64,000 bases of DNA from Desmonostoc muscorum LEGE 12446 (GTDB lineage Bacteria > Cyanobacteriota > Cyanobacteriia > Cyanobacteriales > Nostocaceae), in the NCBI RefSeq assembly GCF_015207005.2, contig NZ_JADEXS020000001.1:5913001-5977000 (forward strand), given 5' to 3'. The notes beneath the pieces are model-generated. The model searched no databases. It worked only from the letters and a program-made list of their open reading frames with translations, and was not told the origin of the DNA. Within the stretch, counting starts at the first letter, position 1, and the number at the start of each line of letters is the position of its first letter. This document shows, piece after piece, positions 37,043 through 46,019 of the stretch. The position numbers and the translations under genes were made by a program.

Positions 37043-37951
37043 TTAGACATCCACTTGCAGTATTTGATCAATCATATCTAAGATATCTGGGTCTATAGTT
37101 AGATCAAACTTCCTAGCGAATAATTTTTCTGATTCCCTAATTTTTTCAAAATCTTTTTTCTCTAAAATCCTGGGATGGAGTGCGTTAAAATTTCCCCAAT
37201 CTATATATCTTAAGTGATTGTTAATTATTTTGTCCTTAAAAGGTGAATTTAAAATCACTATTTGGTAAAAAAGTTCATCTGCTATAAAAGTATAATTAAA
37301 ACTATTAATCAGCTTGGGGTTTTGTTTGACAAAATCATCTATATACTTTACGCATTCTCCGGTTAAGCACCAAAATGCAGAACCTCCATAAAGAGCAAAG
37401 CCTTCAAGAAATTTACGTTTTTTAGGTAAAAATAAAATCAAAAATGAATATAATAAAGAGTTAATAGGAGATTTAAATTTACGCTTTTCAGGAATACAAA
37501 TATACTCATCTTTCCAACGGATGTGCCAATAATCTATTCTTCTTAAGCCGCCACCTTTCCATTTACTACAAGGTAATGGGAAATACTCAATAAATTCTTT
37601 ACCTTTATTTTGTTCCAGAAACGTCTTGATTTGTGCATTTGATTTAATTGGATAGTCTTGACCCGATAAGTGTATAACATAGTCAAAGGAAATACCTGTT
37701 TTGACTATTGACTTCATCCCCTCAAGAGTAGCTTTTACAGCATCAAAGCTTCCCCATCCGGAATGGAATCTCTTGAGAAAATAAACATTTGGAAAATCAT
37801 TGAGTTGAGTAAGTACCTGATGATAAATTTTCGGTTCTACCTTTTTATCTATGTGTATAAAAAATGAAACATCTTCTGTATTAAGTTGATGAATAAGACG
37901 CGCTAATTGCTCAGGATATTTATGTGCTACGATGATGTATGCAATTTTCAC
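37043..37951 (-). CDS. GT14-family (core-2/I-branching or xylosyltransferase-like) glycosyltransferase
   Basis: A 302-residue cytosolic glycosyltransferase. Blocks of the branching-enzyme family are visible: KIAYIIVAHKYPEQLARLI at the start, FFIHIDKKVEP (the DxD-like nucleotide-sugar region), HSGWGSFDAVKATLEGM, HLSGQDYPIKSN, and FALYGGSAFWCLTGECVKYI. Family members transfer GlcNAc or xylose. It converges on mysH with about 185 bp between them. Nostoc makes pentose- and hexose-bearing MAAs, so a link to the mys locus is possible, but capsule or lipid glycan synthesis is equally likely. Confidence 0.8.
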   Translation of the reverse strand: MKIAYIIVAHKYPEQLARLIHQLNTEDVSFFIHIDKKVEPKIYHQVLTQLNDFPNVYFLKRFHSGWGSFDAVKATLEGMKSIVKTGISFDYVIHLSGQDYPIKSNAQIKTFLEQNKGKEFIEYFPLPCSKWKGGGLRRIDYWHIRWKDEYICIPEKRKFKSPINSLLYSFLILFLPKKRKFLEGFALYGGSAFWCLTGECVKYIDDFVKQNPKLINSFNYTFIADELFYQIVILNSPFKDKIINNHLRYIDWGNFNALHPRILEKKDFEKIRESEKLFARKFDLTIDPDILDMIDQILQVDV

Positions 37952-38115
37952 TGTAGGATTATTAAATAGACAATTATTATTAGCTTTATATTAACAGGAC
38001 TAGGATTTTATGTCTACTGTCTTGAGTCTTTGTGGTTATCTGTGATGCTAATAAAATAAAACCTATAGATTAGCTGCTATAATTGTGAATTTTTGGAAGT
38101 CGTAATGCATAATTT

Positions 38116-38619
38116 TTATACTATTTCTTCCGCCCTAGTTAATATTTTACTCATCTTGGTAACTGGAACAACTACCCCATTTCTTAAGTAATGAGGCGCT
38201 CTTTGGATAGCAGTAAATCCCAGTTTTACATAAAACCCTTCAGCATAAAGGCTAGCAGTTGTAATTACCTTATTTATACTGCGATCGCTTGCTTCATTGC
38301 AAAAATGTTCAACTAAAGCACGCCCAATACCTTTACCTTGATATTTAGGATGGACGTATAGCCCAATCAGTTCATCAACAACGAAACTGGCAAAACCCAT
38401 AACAACATCTCCCTCTACTGCGACCCACAAAGATTCGACTTTCATATTTTTTAATATATTTGAACCATCAGGCTGGTTGCGGTTATTACGCCAAGCTAAA
38501 AGCTCTTTTTCGGTATAAAAAGTTGCAGGCAAAGCTTTGATAGCAGCAATATGAATTGCACTCAACACCCACGCATCTTTTTCATTAGCAGGTCGAAGAG
38601 ATATTTTATTGACACTCAT
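38116..38619 (-). CDS. GNAT family N-acetyltransferase
   Basis: About 167 residues. The acetyl-CoA region reads LYVHPKYQGKGIGRALVEHF (about residues 86-105), and VITTASLYAEGFYVKLGF forms the second half. The ATG at 38619 opens the conserved SLRPANEKDAWVL region; an ATG nine bases upstream (38628) is equally possible. Substrate unknown. Single gene, with no clear partner. Confidence 0.85.
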   Translation of the reverse strand: MSVNKISLRPANEKDAWVLSAIHIAAIKALPATFYTEKELLAWRNNRNQPDGSNILKNMKVESLWVAVEGDVVMGFASFVVDELIGLYVHPKYQGKGIGRALVEHFCNEASDRSINKVITTASLYAEGFYVKLGFTAIQRAPHYLRNGVVVPVTKMSKILTRAEEIV

Positions 38620-38666
38620 AGCTAGCATTTAGTGTAACTTATTCAGGGATTGTAACAACCTTTGTG

Positions 38667-38882
38667 CTAAGCAACCCATAACGGCGCTACGTTTCCTGGC
38701 TTGGTGCTTTCGGTTTTACTGTGTGCCTTTTGTGGGAATTGCCACGCTAGTGCTTGGCGAGTGTAGTTGATAATAAGTAATTGAACGCGGTTAAGGTGTT
38801 CGAGTTGTTGCACTAGTTCGCGGAGTTCATCTGCATTAGAAACTGACGTGGGTTGAGTTCCCCAGTTACCTAACTGTTGGCT
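38667..38882 (-). pseudogene. Small open frame lacking a start, probable N-terminally truncated conserved protein
   Basis: The minus strand reads as SQQLGNWGTQPTSVSNADEL, then RELVQQLEHLNRVQLLI and a polar end PGNVAPLWVA before TAG at 38667-38669. An in-frame TAG sits directly before the first Ser, and no ATG lies upstream. The only internal start is a GTG (at the Val of RELVQQ), which would leave about 48 residues. The composition looks coding. It may be a real short protein with a GTG start or a decayed gene. Confidence 0.4.
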
Positions 38883-38964
38883 CTAAAAAGTATTTTGTTC
38901 ATCAACCGTGCCACTATAGAAACATAGAGCTGCAAATTGAGCAATAGGAAGACTAAAGAACGCT

Positions 38965-39924
38965 GTGCAGATAACATTCTTAGGGACGAGTTCCGGTGTA
39001 CCCACGCGATCGCGCAATGTTTCCAGTATCGCCCTGAGATTACCCCAAAGGGCGGAACTGTGGTTATTTGACTGTGGTGAAGGCACTCAGCATCAAATTT
39101 TGCGGAGTGAACTAAAAATCAGCCAACTGTCCCGAATTTTTATCACCCACATGCACGGCGACCACATTTTTGGCTTGATGGGACTTCTTGCTACTTGCGG
39201 CTTGGCTGGCAATGTAGAACGAATTGACATCTATGGGCCACCTGGATTAAATGAATACATTCAAGCCGCCTCGCGTTTATCTCACACACACTTTTCCTAT
39301 CCCATTAAAGTCCACGCCGTCCGTCCAGGGGTGATTTATGAAGATGATGATTTCACTGTTAGCTGTGGTAATTTACATCACCGGATTACAGCTTTCGGCT
39401 ATCGCGTAGCCGAAAAAGACCGCACAGGTCGCTTCGATATCGAAAAAGCTAAAGCTTTACAAATTCCTCCGGGTCGCGTTTACGGTCAACTCAAGCGCGG
39501 TGAAACAGTAACTCTTGAGGATGGACGCGTGATTCATGGCGTCGAATTGTGCGGCCCTACAGAAATTGGTCGCAAAATTGCCTATTGTACAGACACAATT
39601 TATTGTGATGGCGCAGTGGCATTAGCTCATGATGCAGATGTATTAATTCACGAAGCCACCTTTGCCCATCAAGATGCAGACATGGCTTTTCAGCGATTGC
39701 ATTCCACAAGCACAATGGCAGCCCAAACAGCTTTAGCCGCTGGGGCACGTCGGCTGATTATGACCCATTTTAGTCCCCGCTATGCTCCTGGAAATAACTT
39801 AGAGTTAAAAGATCTGCTTCAGGAAGCCCGTGCAATTTTTCCTCGTACTGACATGGCTTATGATTTCATGGTTCATGAAGTCCCCAGGCGCCGGGAAGTG
39901 GAATTAACCAAAGTAGGCGTGTAA
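38965..39924 (+). CDS. rnz: Ribonuclease Z (tRNA 3'-endonuclease)
   Basis: A 319-residue metallo-beta-lactamase-fold tRNase Z that removes tRNA 3' trailers. The metal-binding HxHxDH motif is visible as THMHGDHIFG (about residues 61-70), with further ligands in HEATFAHQD and MTHFSPRY. The PxKxN-like loop and flexible arm (RVYGQLKRGE) are typical of the short-form enzyme. The start is GTG at 38965, where the conserved QITFLGTSSGVPT begins at once. Normal length. Confidence 0.95.
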   Translation: MQITFLGTSSGVPTRSRNVSSIALRLPQRAELWLFDCGEGTQHQILRSELKISQLSRIFITHMHGDHIFGLMGLLATCGLAGNVERIDIYGPPGLNEYIQAASRLSHTHFSYPIKVHAVRPGVIYEDDDFTVSCGNLHHRITAFGYRVAEKDRTGRFDIEKAKALQIPPGRVYGQLKRGETVTLEDGRVIHGVELCGPTEIGRKIAYCTDTIYCDGAVALAHDADVLIHEATFAHQDADMAFQRLHSTSTMAAQTALAAGARRLIMTHFSPRYAPGNNLELKDLLQEARAIFPRTDMAYDFMVHEVPRRREVELTKVGV

Positions 39925-40340
39925 ATTTTAGATTTTAGATTTTGGATTTTAGATTTTGGTGAAGCAGCAGGGTTTTGGGTCTCCCCAAAACCGGACTTAC
40001 AGCTATTTTCAGGTAAATAGACCACGCGTTAAGGGCACAGCAATGCTGTGCCCCTACGACAGATGTGGTTCAAATACATGAAAACTGCTGTAAGGATTAG
40101 CCCTTTGAAGGTGGATAAAAATTCTCGAAAATAAATACTTATCATTTAGACTGACGCTCTTGCGCTCTTACGCAAAGAGATTTTAATGATAAGTGATTAG
40201 GCGGACATGATATAACTTCTGATCTCTGTGGTCTCTGCGCCTCTGTGGTTAAATATAGCGATTCTGGTTTGGATGCAATACGCTGTAGGGTAGCACAGCT
40301 GTGCTACCCTACGAACGGGCGTATTTTACTTTGTAAGACA
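39922..40340. repeat. Repeat-rich gap after rnz (heptamers, palindrome, MITE family B copy 2)
   Basis: No gene between 39925 and 40413. TTTTAGATTTTAGATTTTGG heptamers start at 39926. An imperfect palindrome lies at 40028-40056 (AAGGGCACAGCA / TGCTGTGCCCCT). A family-B element starts at 40254 (TATAGCGATTCTGGTTTGG) and contains a perfect 28-bp palindrome at 40285-40312 (half-site GTAGGGTAGCACAG). Its right end is degraded. Confidence 0.7.
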
Positions 40341-40413
40341 GCGATCGCACCCACAAAGAAATAAAGAGATTTTATGCATCACCTTGTAACGGCTATAGAA
40401 TCATCGTTGGCGT

Positions 40414-41875
40414 TTAGATAATCGCAATATTGCTGTTGCTCAAGGCAGGATTGCCGGACAAGGTGGCAATCTGTAGTGGTGCAGAACCCCCTAAGCTGCC
40501 ATCGGCATCAAAGAACAAACCTCCAGTCGTCGTATTGTAAATGAACCTTTGATTTGTGGTGTTTGCTGTGGTAATGCCCGCACCGGAACGAAAACGGTCT
40601 GGGGTGAGGGAGCCTGCGACCAATCCGCCACCAAAGCCGACGGCAGATATTTGAATCTTATCGCCACCAGAGCCGCTGAAGCCATTAATCGTATCCAGGC
40701 GATCGCTTGGTGCTGTAAACCGATAAATATCTGCCCCATCATTTCCGGTGAGCGTATCATTTCCGCCACCACCAACCAGTAGGTCATTGCCAGTACCACC
40801 AATCAGTACGTCGTTGCCGCCACCACCAGTAATTGTGTCATTGCCCCCAGCCCCATTGAGGTTATCGTTGGCGCTACCACCAGCGATGGAGTTGTTCCCA
40901 GCATCACCTGTGAATGTTCGTCCGAGATCGTTGAGGGTCAGACGATATTCGCCCGTAGACCCAGAACCAGCTACATCGCCAACACCAGTCACAGGGTTGT
41001 AATTAGAGTTCGGGTTGAGGGACACGCCCACGTAGTATGTCCCCGCCTGAGCAAATGTATAAGCCAAGTAGGAGAACTGGCTAGAAGCTTCACTCGGCGC
41101 AGCTCCATCATTGTTGGCCGCAAGTTGTGTGCCACTGGAGTTGAACACCCTGAGGTAGGTGTTGAGGTTTGAACCATTACGAGAATCCACATCGAACCCG
41201 ACCCGCTGCCCAGCAGAGACTGTAAACTTCACCAGATCGACATCAATTTGTGGACTCATGGTAAAGTCAGCGAACTGACCTAGTGTCTTGGTATTACCCG
41301 CAGAATTGTTAACTTCAGCGATTGTGTCATCAGGGTCTTGACTTGGGCTGACAAACTTTGAGGTCAGGGTGTAGTTTGTGGAACCGTTAACCCCCTGGAC
41401 GCGGGCAAAATACCGCCCAGCTCCTAGTAGACGTGAGAGAGTTTCTGTTGGGGAGTTCAAGACGTTTGATGTGGCTAAGATATCACCTGCATCGATCGCA
41501 CCGTTGTTGTTGGCATCCTTAATTAGTGAAAGCGATAAATCTTCACCGGCAACGCCTGTTGTGTTCAGTGTGACTTCGTAAGGACTGGACAGATCGAAGC
41601 GATAGAAGTCGTTGACATCGCTGGAGGCATCGAAGGATTGTTCGATGTAGTCCTGGAAAGTTTGGTTGGGTGGGGTTGCTCCAGCGATCGCTGCTAATGA
41701 GCGGGCTGTACCTAAGGTATTTCCGGCGTAGTCTGAAACTAGTCGCAGGTAGTAGGCGGCTTGTTCGCCAGTACCATTTGTATGTAAAAAGTATGTTCCC
41801 GCTGCCAAGTTGGCACTTAGCGAACCAACAGTAAACGGCGTAATTGTTTCACCAGCATCGAGCCGCTGATTATTA
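40414..41875 (-). pseudogene. 3' remnant of a PPC-domain/RTX calcium-binding secreted protein, truncated by an insertion sequence
   Basis: About 487 codons survive. They encode repeated bacterial pre-peptidase C-terminal (PPC) domains (for example NDFYRFDLSSPYEVTLNTTG and VDLVKFTVSAGQRVGFDV). RTX nonapeptide repeats follow (GGNDTITGGGGNDVLIGGTG), then a C-terminal tail of about 120 residues. Proteins of this type are secreted, usually by type I systems, and often carry a protease or nuclease domain upstream. The 5' part is missing: the frame runs into the terminal repeat of an IS at 41876. DNA beyond the IS (43111 on) has stops in all three minus frames and does not continue the gene, so a deletion probably came with the insertion. 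Confidence 0.82.
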
Positions 41876-43110
41876 CAGGACTTACGCAACTGGCACAAAT
41901 AGCGGGCAGGGCGCAGCCCTGACAGGCGACAATTTAAATCAAACCAAGCACATAAGAATACTTGGGCGTTTCAGTTGCTGAATTAAATAATTAGAAAGCA
42001 AGTTATGCTTGATTTGATAAATAGTTTGACCAGTTGTATAGGCTAAATTCTTTAACCTAACCCAAACTAACATTGCACAAGCGATATGATTTCTTTGAAG
42101 CCTAGCTTTCCGACATTGGCAAAATTCAATCCCAGTTAATTGTTTAATTTCTCTGTGAAACTCCTCGATTTTCCAACGAATTTTACACACCTCTTGTACA
42201 ACATCCGTGGAACTTTGAGATAAATCGTTAGTTGCGACATAATCCGTTCTGTTGGTAGAAACAGTAACCCGGAATAGTTTCACTTTTTTATTAGCTGGGA
42301 ACCCTTTAATTTTGATTATCTTACCACAATCTAATTCTTCTTGACTCCATTCTAATAATTCAATACGTTTATATTTTGCTTGACCAAATGTATCATCAAC
42401 TAACCGATTGTCTTTTAAAGGGCAATAATAAATTTTGTCTAAGCTATCAATATATAGCATTAAACTGTGTACCGCATACCATGTATCCATCAAAACAGTA
42501 TCAAATGGTAAAAGCTTATGATACACAAGGCTTTGGAGCATGTCTTTCACATGGTCTATCTTGGTTTTGCCATCGACATCAGGATTAAAAATTCGATAAT
42601 CTATGACCCAAAATCTTTGAAGTGTAGGGTTGACATACACGCAGCTAACTACGCCAATGCCTTTAAGGACACCATGCTCATTACCACTATATTGTCTTCT
42701 GACTATTTCTATTTCTTCAGAATACCTTTTATCTAAAATGCTATCATCAAATATTATGTAACCATTGTCATCAGGCTCAACTACCTCTTTCACGTTATCC
42801 CATAGTAAACGAGGTGTTAATTTTTCTCTTTTCAAATAATAGTTAATTGTATCATGGCTAATACTCTCTAAATGCTCTGCCAAATTGGTAATGGTATAAT
42901 TAATTTGGCTACTAAGTAGATACTGGCAATAATCTAATTTAGTAAACTTCATATTCAAAAGTATTCGTTACAGTAGCCTGAGCAGCAGCCCAAAAATTTG
43001 GTGTGAAAAGGAACAATTTACATTTGTACTCTAGTTCATTTCATCTGCATTTTTATAGTACTTTAGTACTATTTGTTAGCGATCGCATTGTGCCAGTTGC
43101 GTAAGTCCTG
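41876..43110. mobile_element. Complete insertion sequence, 1235 bp, IS4/IS701-like
   Basis: Perfect 23-bp terminal inverted repeats (CAGGACTTACGCAACTGG... at 41876-41898 and its complement at 43088-43110) flank one transposase gene. No clean target-site duplication is seen (ATTA left, ATTG right), which suggests rearrangement after insertion. It truncates the PPC/RTX gene. The perfect ends and intact transposase suggest a recent event. Confidence 0.9.
41939..42958 (-). CDS. IS4/IS701-like DDE transposase
   Basis: A 339-residue transposase with an intact frame. The catalytic acids are visible: Asp in IIFDDSILDKRYS (about residues 69-74), Asp in TVLMDTWYAVHS (about 156), and Glu in RWKIEEFHREIKQLTG, which is the Y-R-E-K-type motif of the IS4 superfamily. 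The N-terminus has a helical DNA-binding region (HLESISHDTINYYLKRE). It fills the IS between its terminal repeats. Confidence 0.88.
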   Translation of the reverse strand: MNMKFTKLDYCQYLLSSQINYTITNLAEHLESISHDTINYYLKREKLTPRLLWDNVKEVVEPDDNGYIIFDDSILDKRYSEEIEIVRRQYSGNEHGVLKGIGVVSCVYVNPTLQRFWVIDYRIFNPDVDGKTKIDHVKDMLQSLVYHKLLPFDTVLMDTWYAVHSLMLYIDSLDKIYYCPLKDNRLVDDTFGQAKYKRIELLEWSQEELDCGKIIKIKGFPANKKVKLFRVTVSTNRTDYVATNDLSQSSTDVVQEVCKIRWKIEEFHREIKQLTGIEFCQCRKARLQRNHIACAMLVWVRLKNLAYTTGQTIYQIKHNLLSNYLIQQLKRPSILMCLV

Positions 43111-43252
43111 ATTGTCTTAGCGGCTATTAAAATTATCATTCAAAAGTTAGAGAATTTCGTTGACAGGATCAATTAAAAAAGACCTTTATTGTTACTGTTT
43201 AGGCACAAATTTTGGTAAAAAAACTCAACGTTGTCAGATTCTGACAAGTGAT

Positions 43253-43343
43253 TATAGCGATTCTCGTTTGGATGCAATACTCCGTAGGGTAGCACAGCTG
43301 TGCTACCCTACCCATGTACCTGATTCAAATGAGAATCGCTATA
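43253..43343. repeat. MITE-like element, family B (copy 3, intact ends)
   Basis: 91 bp with inverted ends TATAGCGATTCTCGTTTG and CAAATGAGAATCGCTATA. The core is a perfect 28-bp palindrome at 43284-43311 (half-site GTAGGGTAGCACAG), identical to that at 40285-40312. Confidence 0.88.
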
Positions 43344-43389
43344 TAAGGTGCTACGACATCTCAAGGCTTTAGGGATAGCGATCGCAATT

Positions 43390-43523
43390 CAATACGGTTC
43401 GGTTAAGGTTTCTCGATCAAAATTCTACATCGCAAAGACGCGATAAATCGCCGTCTCTACAACGATCAATCCTTTGTAGAGACGGCGATTTATCGCGTCT
43501 GCTGCCTTAACCGAACAGTATTG
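43390..43523. repeat. Nested inverted repeats: MITE family D (copy 2) with an inner 26-bp-arm hairpin
   Basis: Outer arms CAATACGGTTCGGTTAAGG (43390-43408) and CCTTAACCGAACAGTATTG (43505-43523). Inside, 43437-43462 and 43474-43499 are perfect 26-bp inverted arms with an 11-base loop, containing CGATAAATCGCCGTCTCTAC. One repeat appears inserted in another. Confidence 0.85.
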
Positions 43524-44051
43524 GATCGCAATTTATCAACAGAGTCATAATAATTCATTACTACACAAACTCTCATCTCCTTGGGCGGATTGATGAAAAC
43601 TAAGCGTTTCAAACCCTTCTAGGCGAGTTTTGCTTGTGTAGCTGCAACTTATAGTCGCCTAATTTAAGTAATAAATAATACTTTTTACTAAGTAAAAATA
43701 TTGATAAACAATTTTTAGAACTAAAGCAAATTAATATCCTACTTTACCGAAACATTTTCCATTGTTCCTTAGTTATTATTCTCTTAATATTAACATCACG
43801 AAGAATAAATGATTGATTGCACCGAAAAGGCGAGATATTGTTTTGTAATTATTTGTGGAGAAATTCAGCTAATGATTCTAATAGCTTACCGCCTTTAAGT
43901 TTTTATCGTAAACAATCCACAATCCACATCTATTTCATTTGTTGCTGAATCATGGGATGATTTTGTCCTATTTGGAAATAATTATCAATGGTTTCAACCG
44001 CCAATTTATCCTGCATTTATGCAACGCCCTATTTCACAACTAACAACTATC
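43524..44051. promoter_or_regulatory. Upstream region of the phenylalanine ammonia-lyase gene
   Basis: No gene is seen. AT-rich, about 500 bp, and the likely site of the promoter for the biosynthetic cluster. No clear consensus boxes are assigned. Confidence 0.35.
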
Positions 44052-45740
44052 ATGAAACTAACATCTGTACAACAAAGTAATAGTGTTTCGGCTAAATTAG
44101 CTTACACCGAATATTCTGATTCCAGTGTAAATGTAGGTGACGATTCTCTGACCATAGATGACGTTGTGAGTGTGGCACGTGATGGCAAGCAAGTGCGCTT
44201 AACAGAAAATGCAGATATCTTACAGGGTATTCAAGCATCATGCGATTTTATTAGCGATGCAGTTGAATCTGGTAAGCCAATTTACGGCGTGACATCTGGA
44301 TTTGGCGGTATGGCAGATGTCGTGATTTCTCCGGAACAAGCATCGGAATTACAAACAAATCTGGTTTGGTTTCTGAAGTCGGGTGCTGGTAAAAAATTGC
44401 CTTTGGCAGATGTTCGTGCGGCGATGCTTTTACGTGCTAACTCACATTTGTATGGTGCATCTGGTATCCGTCTCGAACTAATTCGGCGGATGGAAATTTT
44501 CCTCAACGCTGGCGTTACGCCTCATGTATACGAATTTGGTTCTATTGGTGCGAGTGGCGATTTGGTGCCATTATCTTACATTACTGGTGCGTTAATCGGT
44601 TTGGATTCCAGCTTTACAGTTGACTTCAACGGTAAAGAAATGGATGCTCCCACTGCTTTATCTCAACTCGGTTTGTCGCCGTTGCAACTATTGCCGAAAG
44701 AAGGCTTGGCAATGATGAACGGTACTTCTGTAATGACTGGTATTGCCGCTAATTGCGTCTATGATGCTCGAATTTTACTCAAGTTGGCAATAGGTGTTCA
44801 TGCTCTATTTGTTCAGGGTTTGAACGGTACAAATCAATCATTTCATCCGTTTATCCACGAGTCCAAACCGCACCCAGGGCAATTATGGGCGGCAGAACAA
44901 ATGATTTCATTGCTTGCAGATTCGCGTTTAATTCGTGACGAGTTAGATGGTAAACACGAATATCGTAAGCAAGAATTAATTCAAGATCGTTATTCCCTGC
45001 GCTGTTTGCCACAGTATTTAGGGCCGATTGTTGATGGGATTTCGCAAATTGCTAGACAGATTGAGACTGAAATGAATTCAGTTACAGATAATCCTCTAAT
45101 TGATGTGGAAAATCAGGCAAGCTATCATGGCGGCAATTTTCTCGGACAGTATATAGGCGTGGGAATGGATCACTTACGCTATTATTTAGGGCTTTTAGCT
45201 AAACATTTGGACGTACAAATTGCCCTGCTTGTCTCCCCTGAATTTAACAACGGATTGGCTCCTTCTTTGGTGGGTAATCGAGAACGTAAGGTAAATATGG
45301 GATTGAAAGGTCTGCAAATATGCGGTAATTCAATTATGCCTTTGTTGACCTTTTACGGAAATTCCCTTGCAGATAGATATCCCACTCACGCCGAACAGTT
45401 TAACCAGAATGTGAATTCTCAAGGTTACATGAGTGCAAATTTAGCGCGTCGTTCCATAGAAATATTTCAACAATACATGGCGATCGCCTTAATGTTTGGG
45501 GTTCAAGCGGTTGATTTACGCTCCTATAAAATCAGTGGCGATTATGATGCCCGGACTTGTCTTTCTCCTGCTACTAGAGAGTTATATTCGGCAGTTTATC
45601 AGGTAACTGGACAAAAACCAAGTTCTATTCGTTCTTACATTTGGAACGATAACGAACAATCTTTAGATGAGCATATTGCTCGGATTGCTGCCGATATTGC
45701 TGATGGCGGTTTAATTGTGTCAGCAATTCAAGGTTGTTGA
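44052..45740 (+). CDS. Phenylalanine ammonia-lyase (PAL)
   Basis: A 562-residue lyase of the HAL/PAL family, releasing ammonia from L-Phe to give trans-cinnamate. The MIO prosthetic triad Ala167-Ser168-Gly169 (GSIGASGDLVPLSYI) and Phe107-Leu108 (NLVWFLKSG) fall at exactly the numbers used for the A. variabilis enzyme when the ATG at 44052 is used, which supports this start over 44019. Leu108 (not His) favours Phe over Tyr or His. The active-site Tyr in YGVTSGFGGM and the NDNEQ C-terminal segment are also kept. It heads a PKS/NRPS cluster, so it probably supplies the starter acid. An aminomutase role cannot be fully excluded from sequence alone. Confidence 0.93.
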   Translation: MKLTSVQQSNSVSAKLAYTEYSDSSVNVGDDSLTIDDVVSVARDGKQVRLTENADILQGIQASCDFISDAVESGKPIYGVTSGFGGMADVVISPEQASELQTNLVWFLKSGAGKKLPLADVRAAMLLRANSHLYGASGIRLELIRRMEIFLNAGVTPHVYEFGSIGASGDLVPLSYITGALIGLDSSFTVDFNGKEMDAPTALSQLGLSPLQLLPKEGLAMMNGTSVMTGIAANCVYDARILLKLAIGVHALFVQGLNGTNQSFHPFIHESKPHPGQLWAAEQMISLLADSRLIRDELDGKHEYRKQELIQDRYSLRCLPQYLGPIVDGISQIARQIETEMNSVTDNPLIDVENQASYHGGNFLGQYIGVGMDHLRYYLGLLAKHLDVQIALLVSPEFNNGLAPSLVGNRERKVNMGLKGLQICGNSIMPLLTFYGNSLADRYPTHAEQFNQNVNSQGYMSANLARRSIEIFQQYMAIALMFGVQAVDLRSYKISGDYDARTCLSPATRELYSAVYQVTGQKPSSIRSYIWNDNEQSLDEHIARIAADIADGGLIVSAIQGC

Positions 45741-45763
45741 ATGTGATTTTAATTCGCATTATT

Positions 45764-45848
45764 ACCCCCCTTAATCCCCCCTTGTAAAGGGGGGAAACAA
45801 GAAAAATCCGGTTCCCTCCCCTTTACAAGGGGAGGGTTAGGGTGGGGT
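45764..45848. repeat. G/C-run inverted repeat between PAL and the acyl ligase
   Basis: ACCCCCCTTAATCCCCCC and CCTTGTAAAGGGG on the left face CCCCTTTACAAGGGG and GGGTTAGGGTGGGGT on the right. Two nested hairpins can form. Confidence 0.8.
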
Positions 45849-45925
45849 AAAAAATATTTGATACATCAATCATGAATTTTCAAACATGCTCTGAGATGCT
45901 TTCTACCAGACGTATCCGCCACACA

Positions 45926-45987
45926 TAATTTAATTCTGAATTCTGTTAGCGTAGCGGGGCGTAGCCCATTCTGACTCCTGAATTCTT
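45926..45987. repeat. AATTCTG repeat with an inserted GTAGCGGGGCGTAGCC element
   Basis: TTAATTCTGAATTCTG is interrupted by TTAGCGTAGCGGGGCGTAGC and resumes as ATTCTGACTCCTGAATTC. The same base repeat supplies the altered end of mysD. Confidence 0.65.
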
Positions 45988-46019
45988 TCTTGTTAAATAA
46001 ATTTAAGAATAATTAAGCC

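Noticed and set aside
41876..41898. TTG start of the PPC/RTX frame inside the IS terminal repeat
   Set aside because: The first codons are IS sequence. The frame is a truncated remnant, not a natural start.
42376..42736. Plus-strand open frames within the IS
   Set aside because: They lie fully antisense to the intact transposase, which explains their openness.
40028..43523. CRISPR array
   Set aside because: The repeats are palindromes and MITE-like elements without regular spacing or unique spacers, and no cas gene is present in the window.
44019..44051. Upstream ATG for PAL
   Set aside because: The start at 44052 puts the MIO triad at 167-169 and Phe-Leu at 107-108, as in the A. variabilis enzyme.
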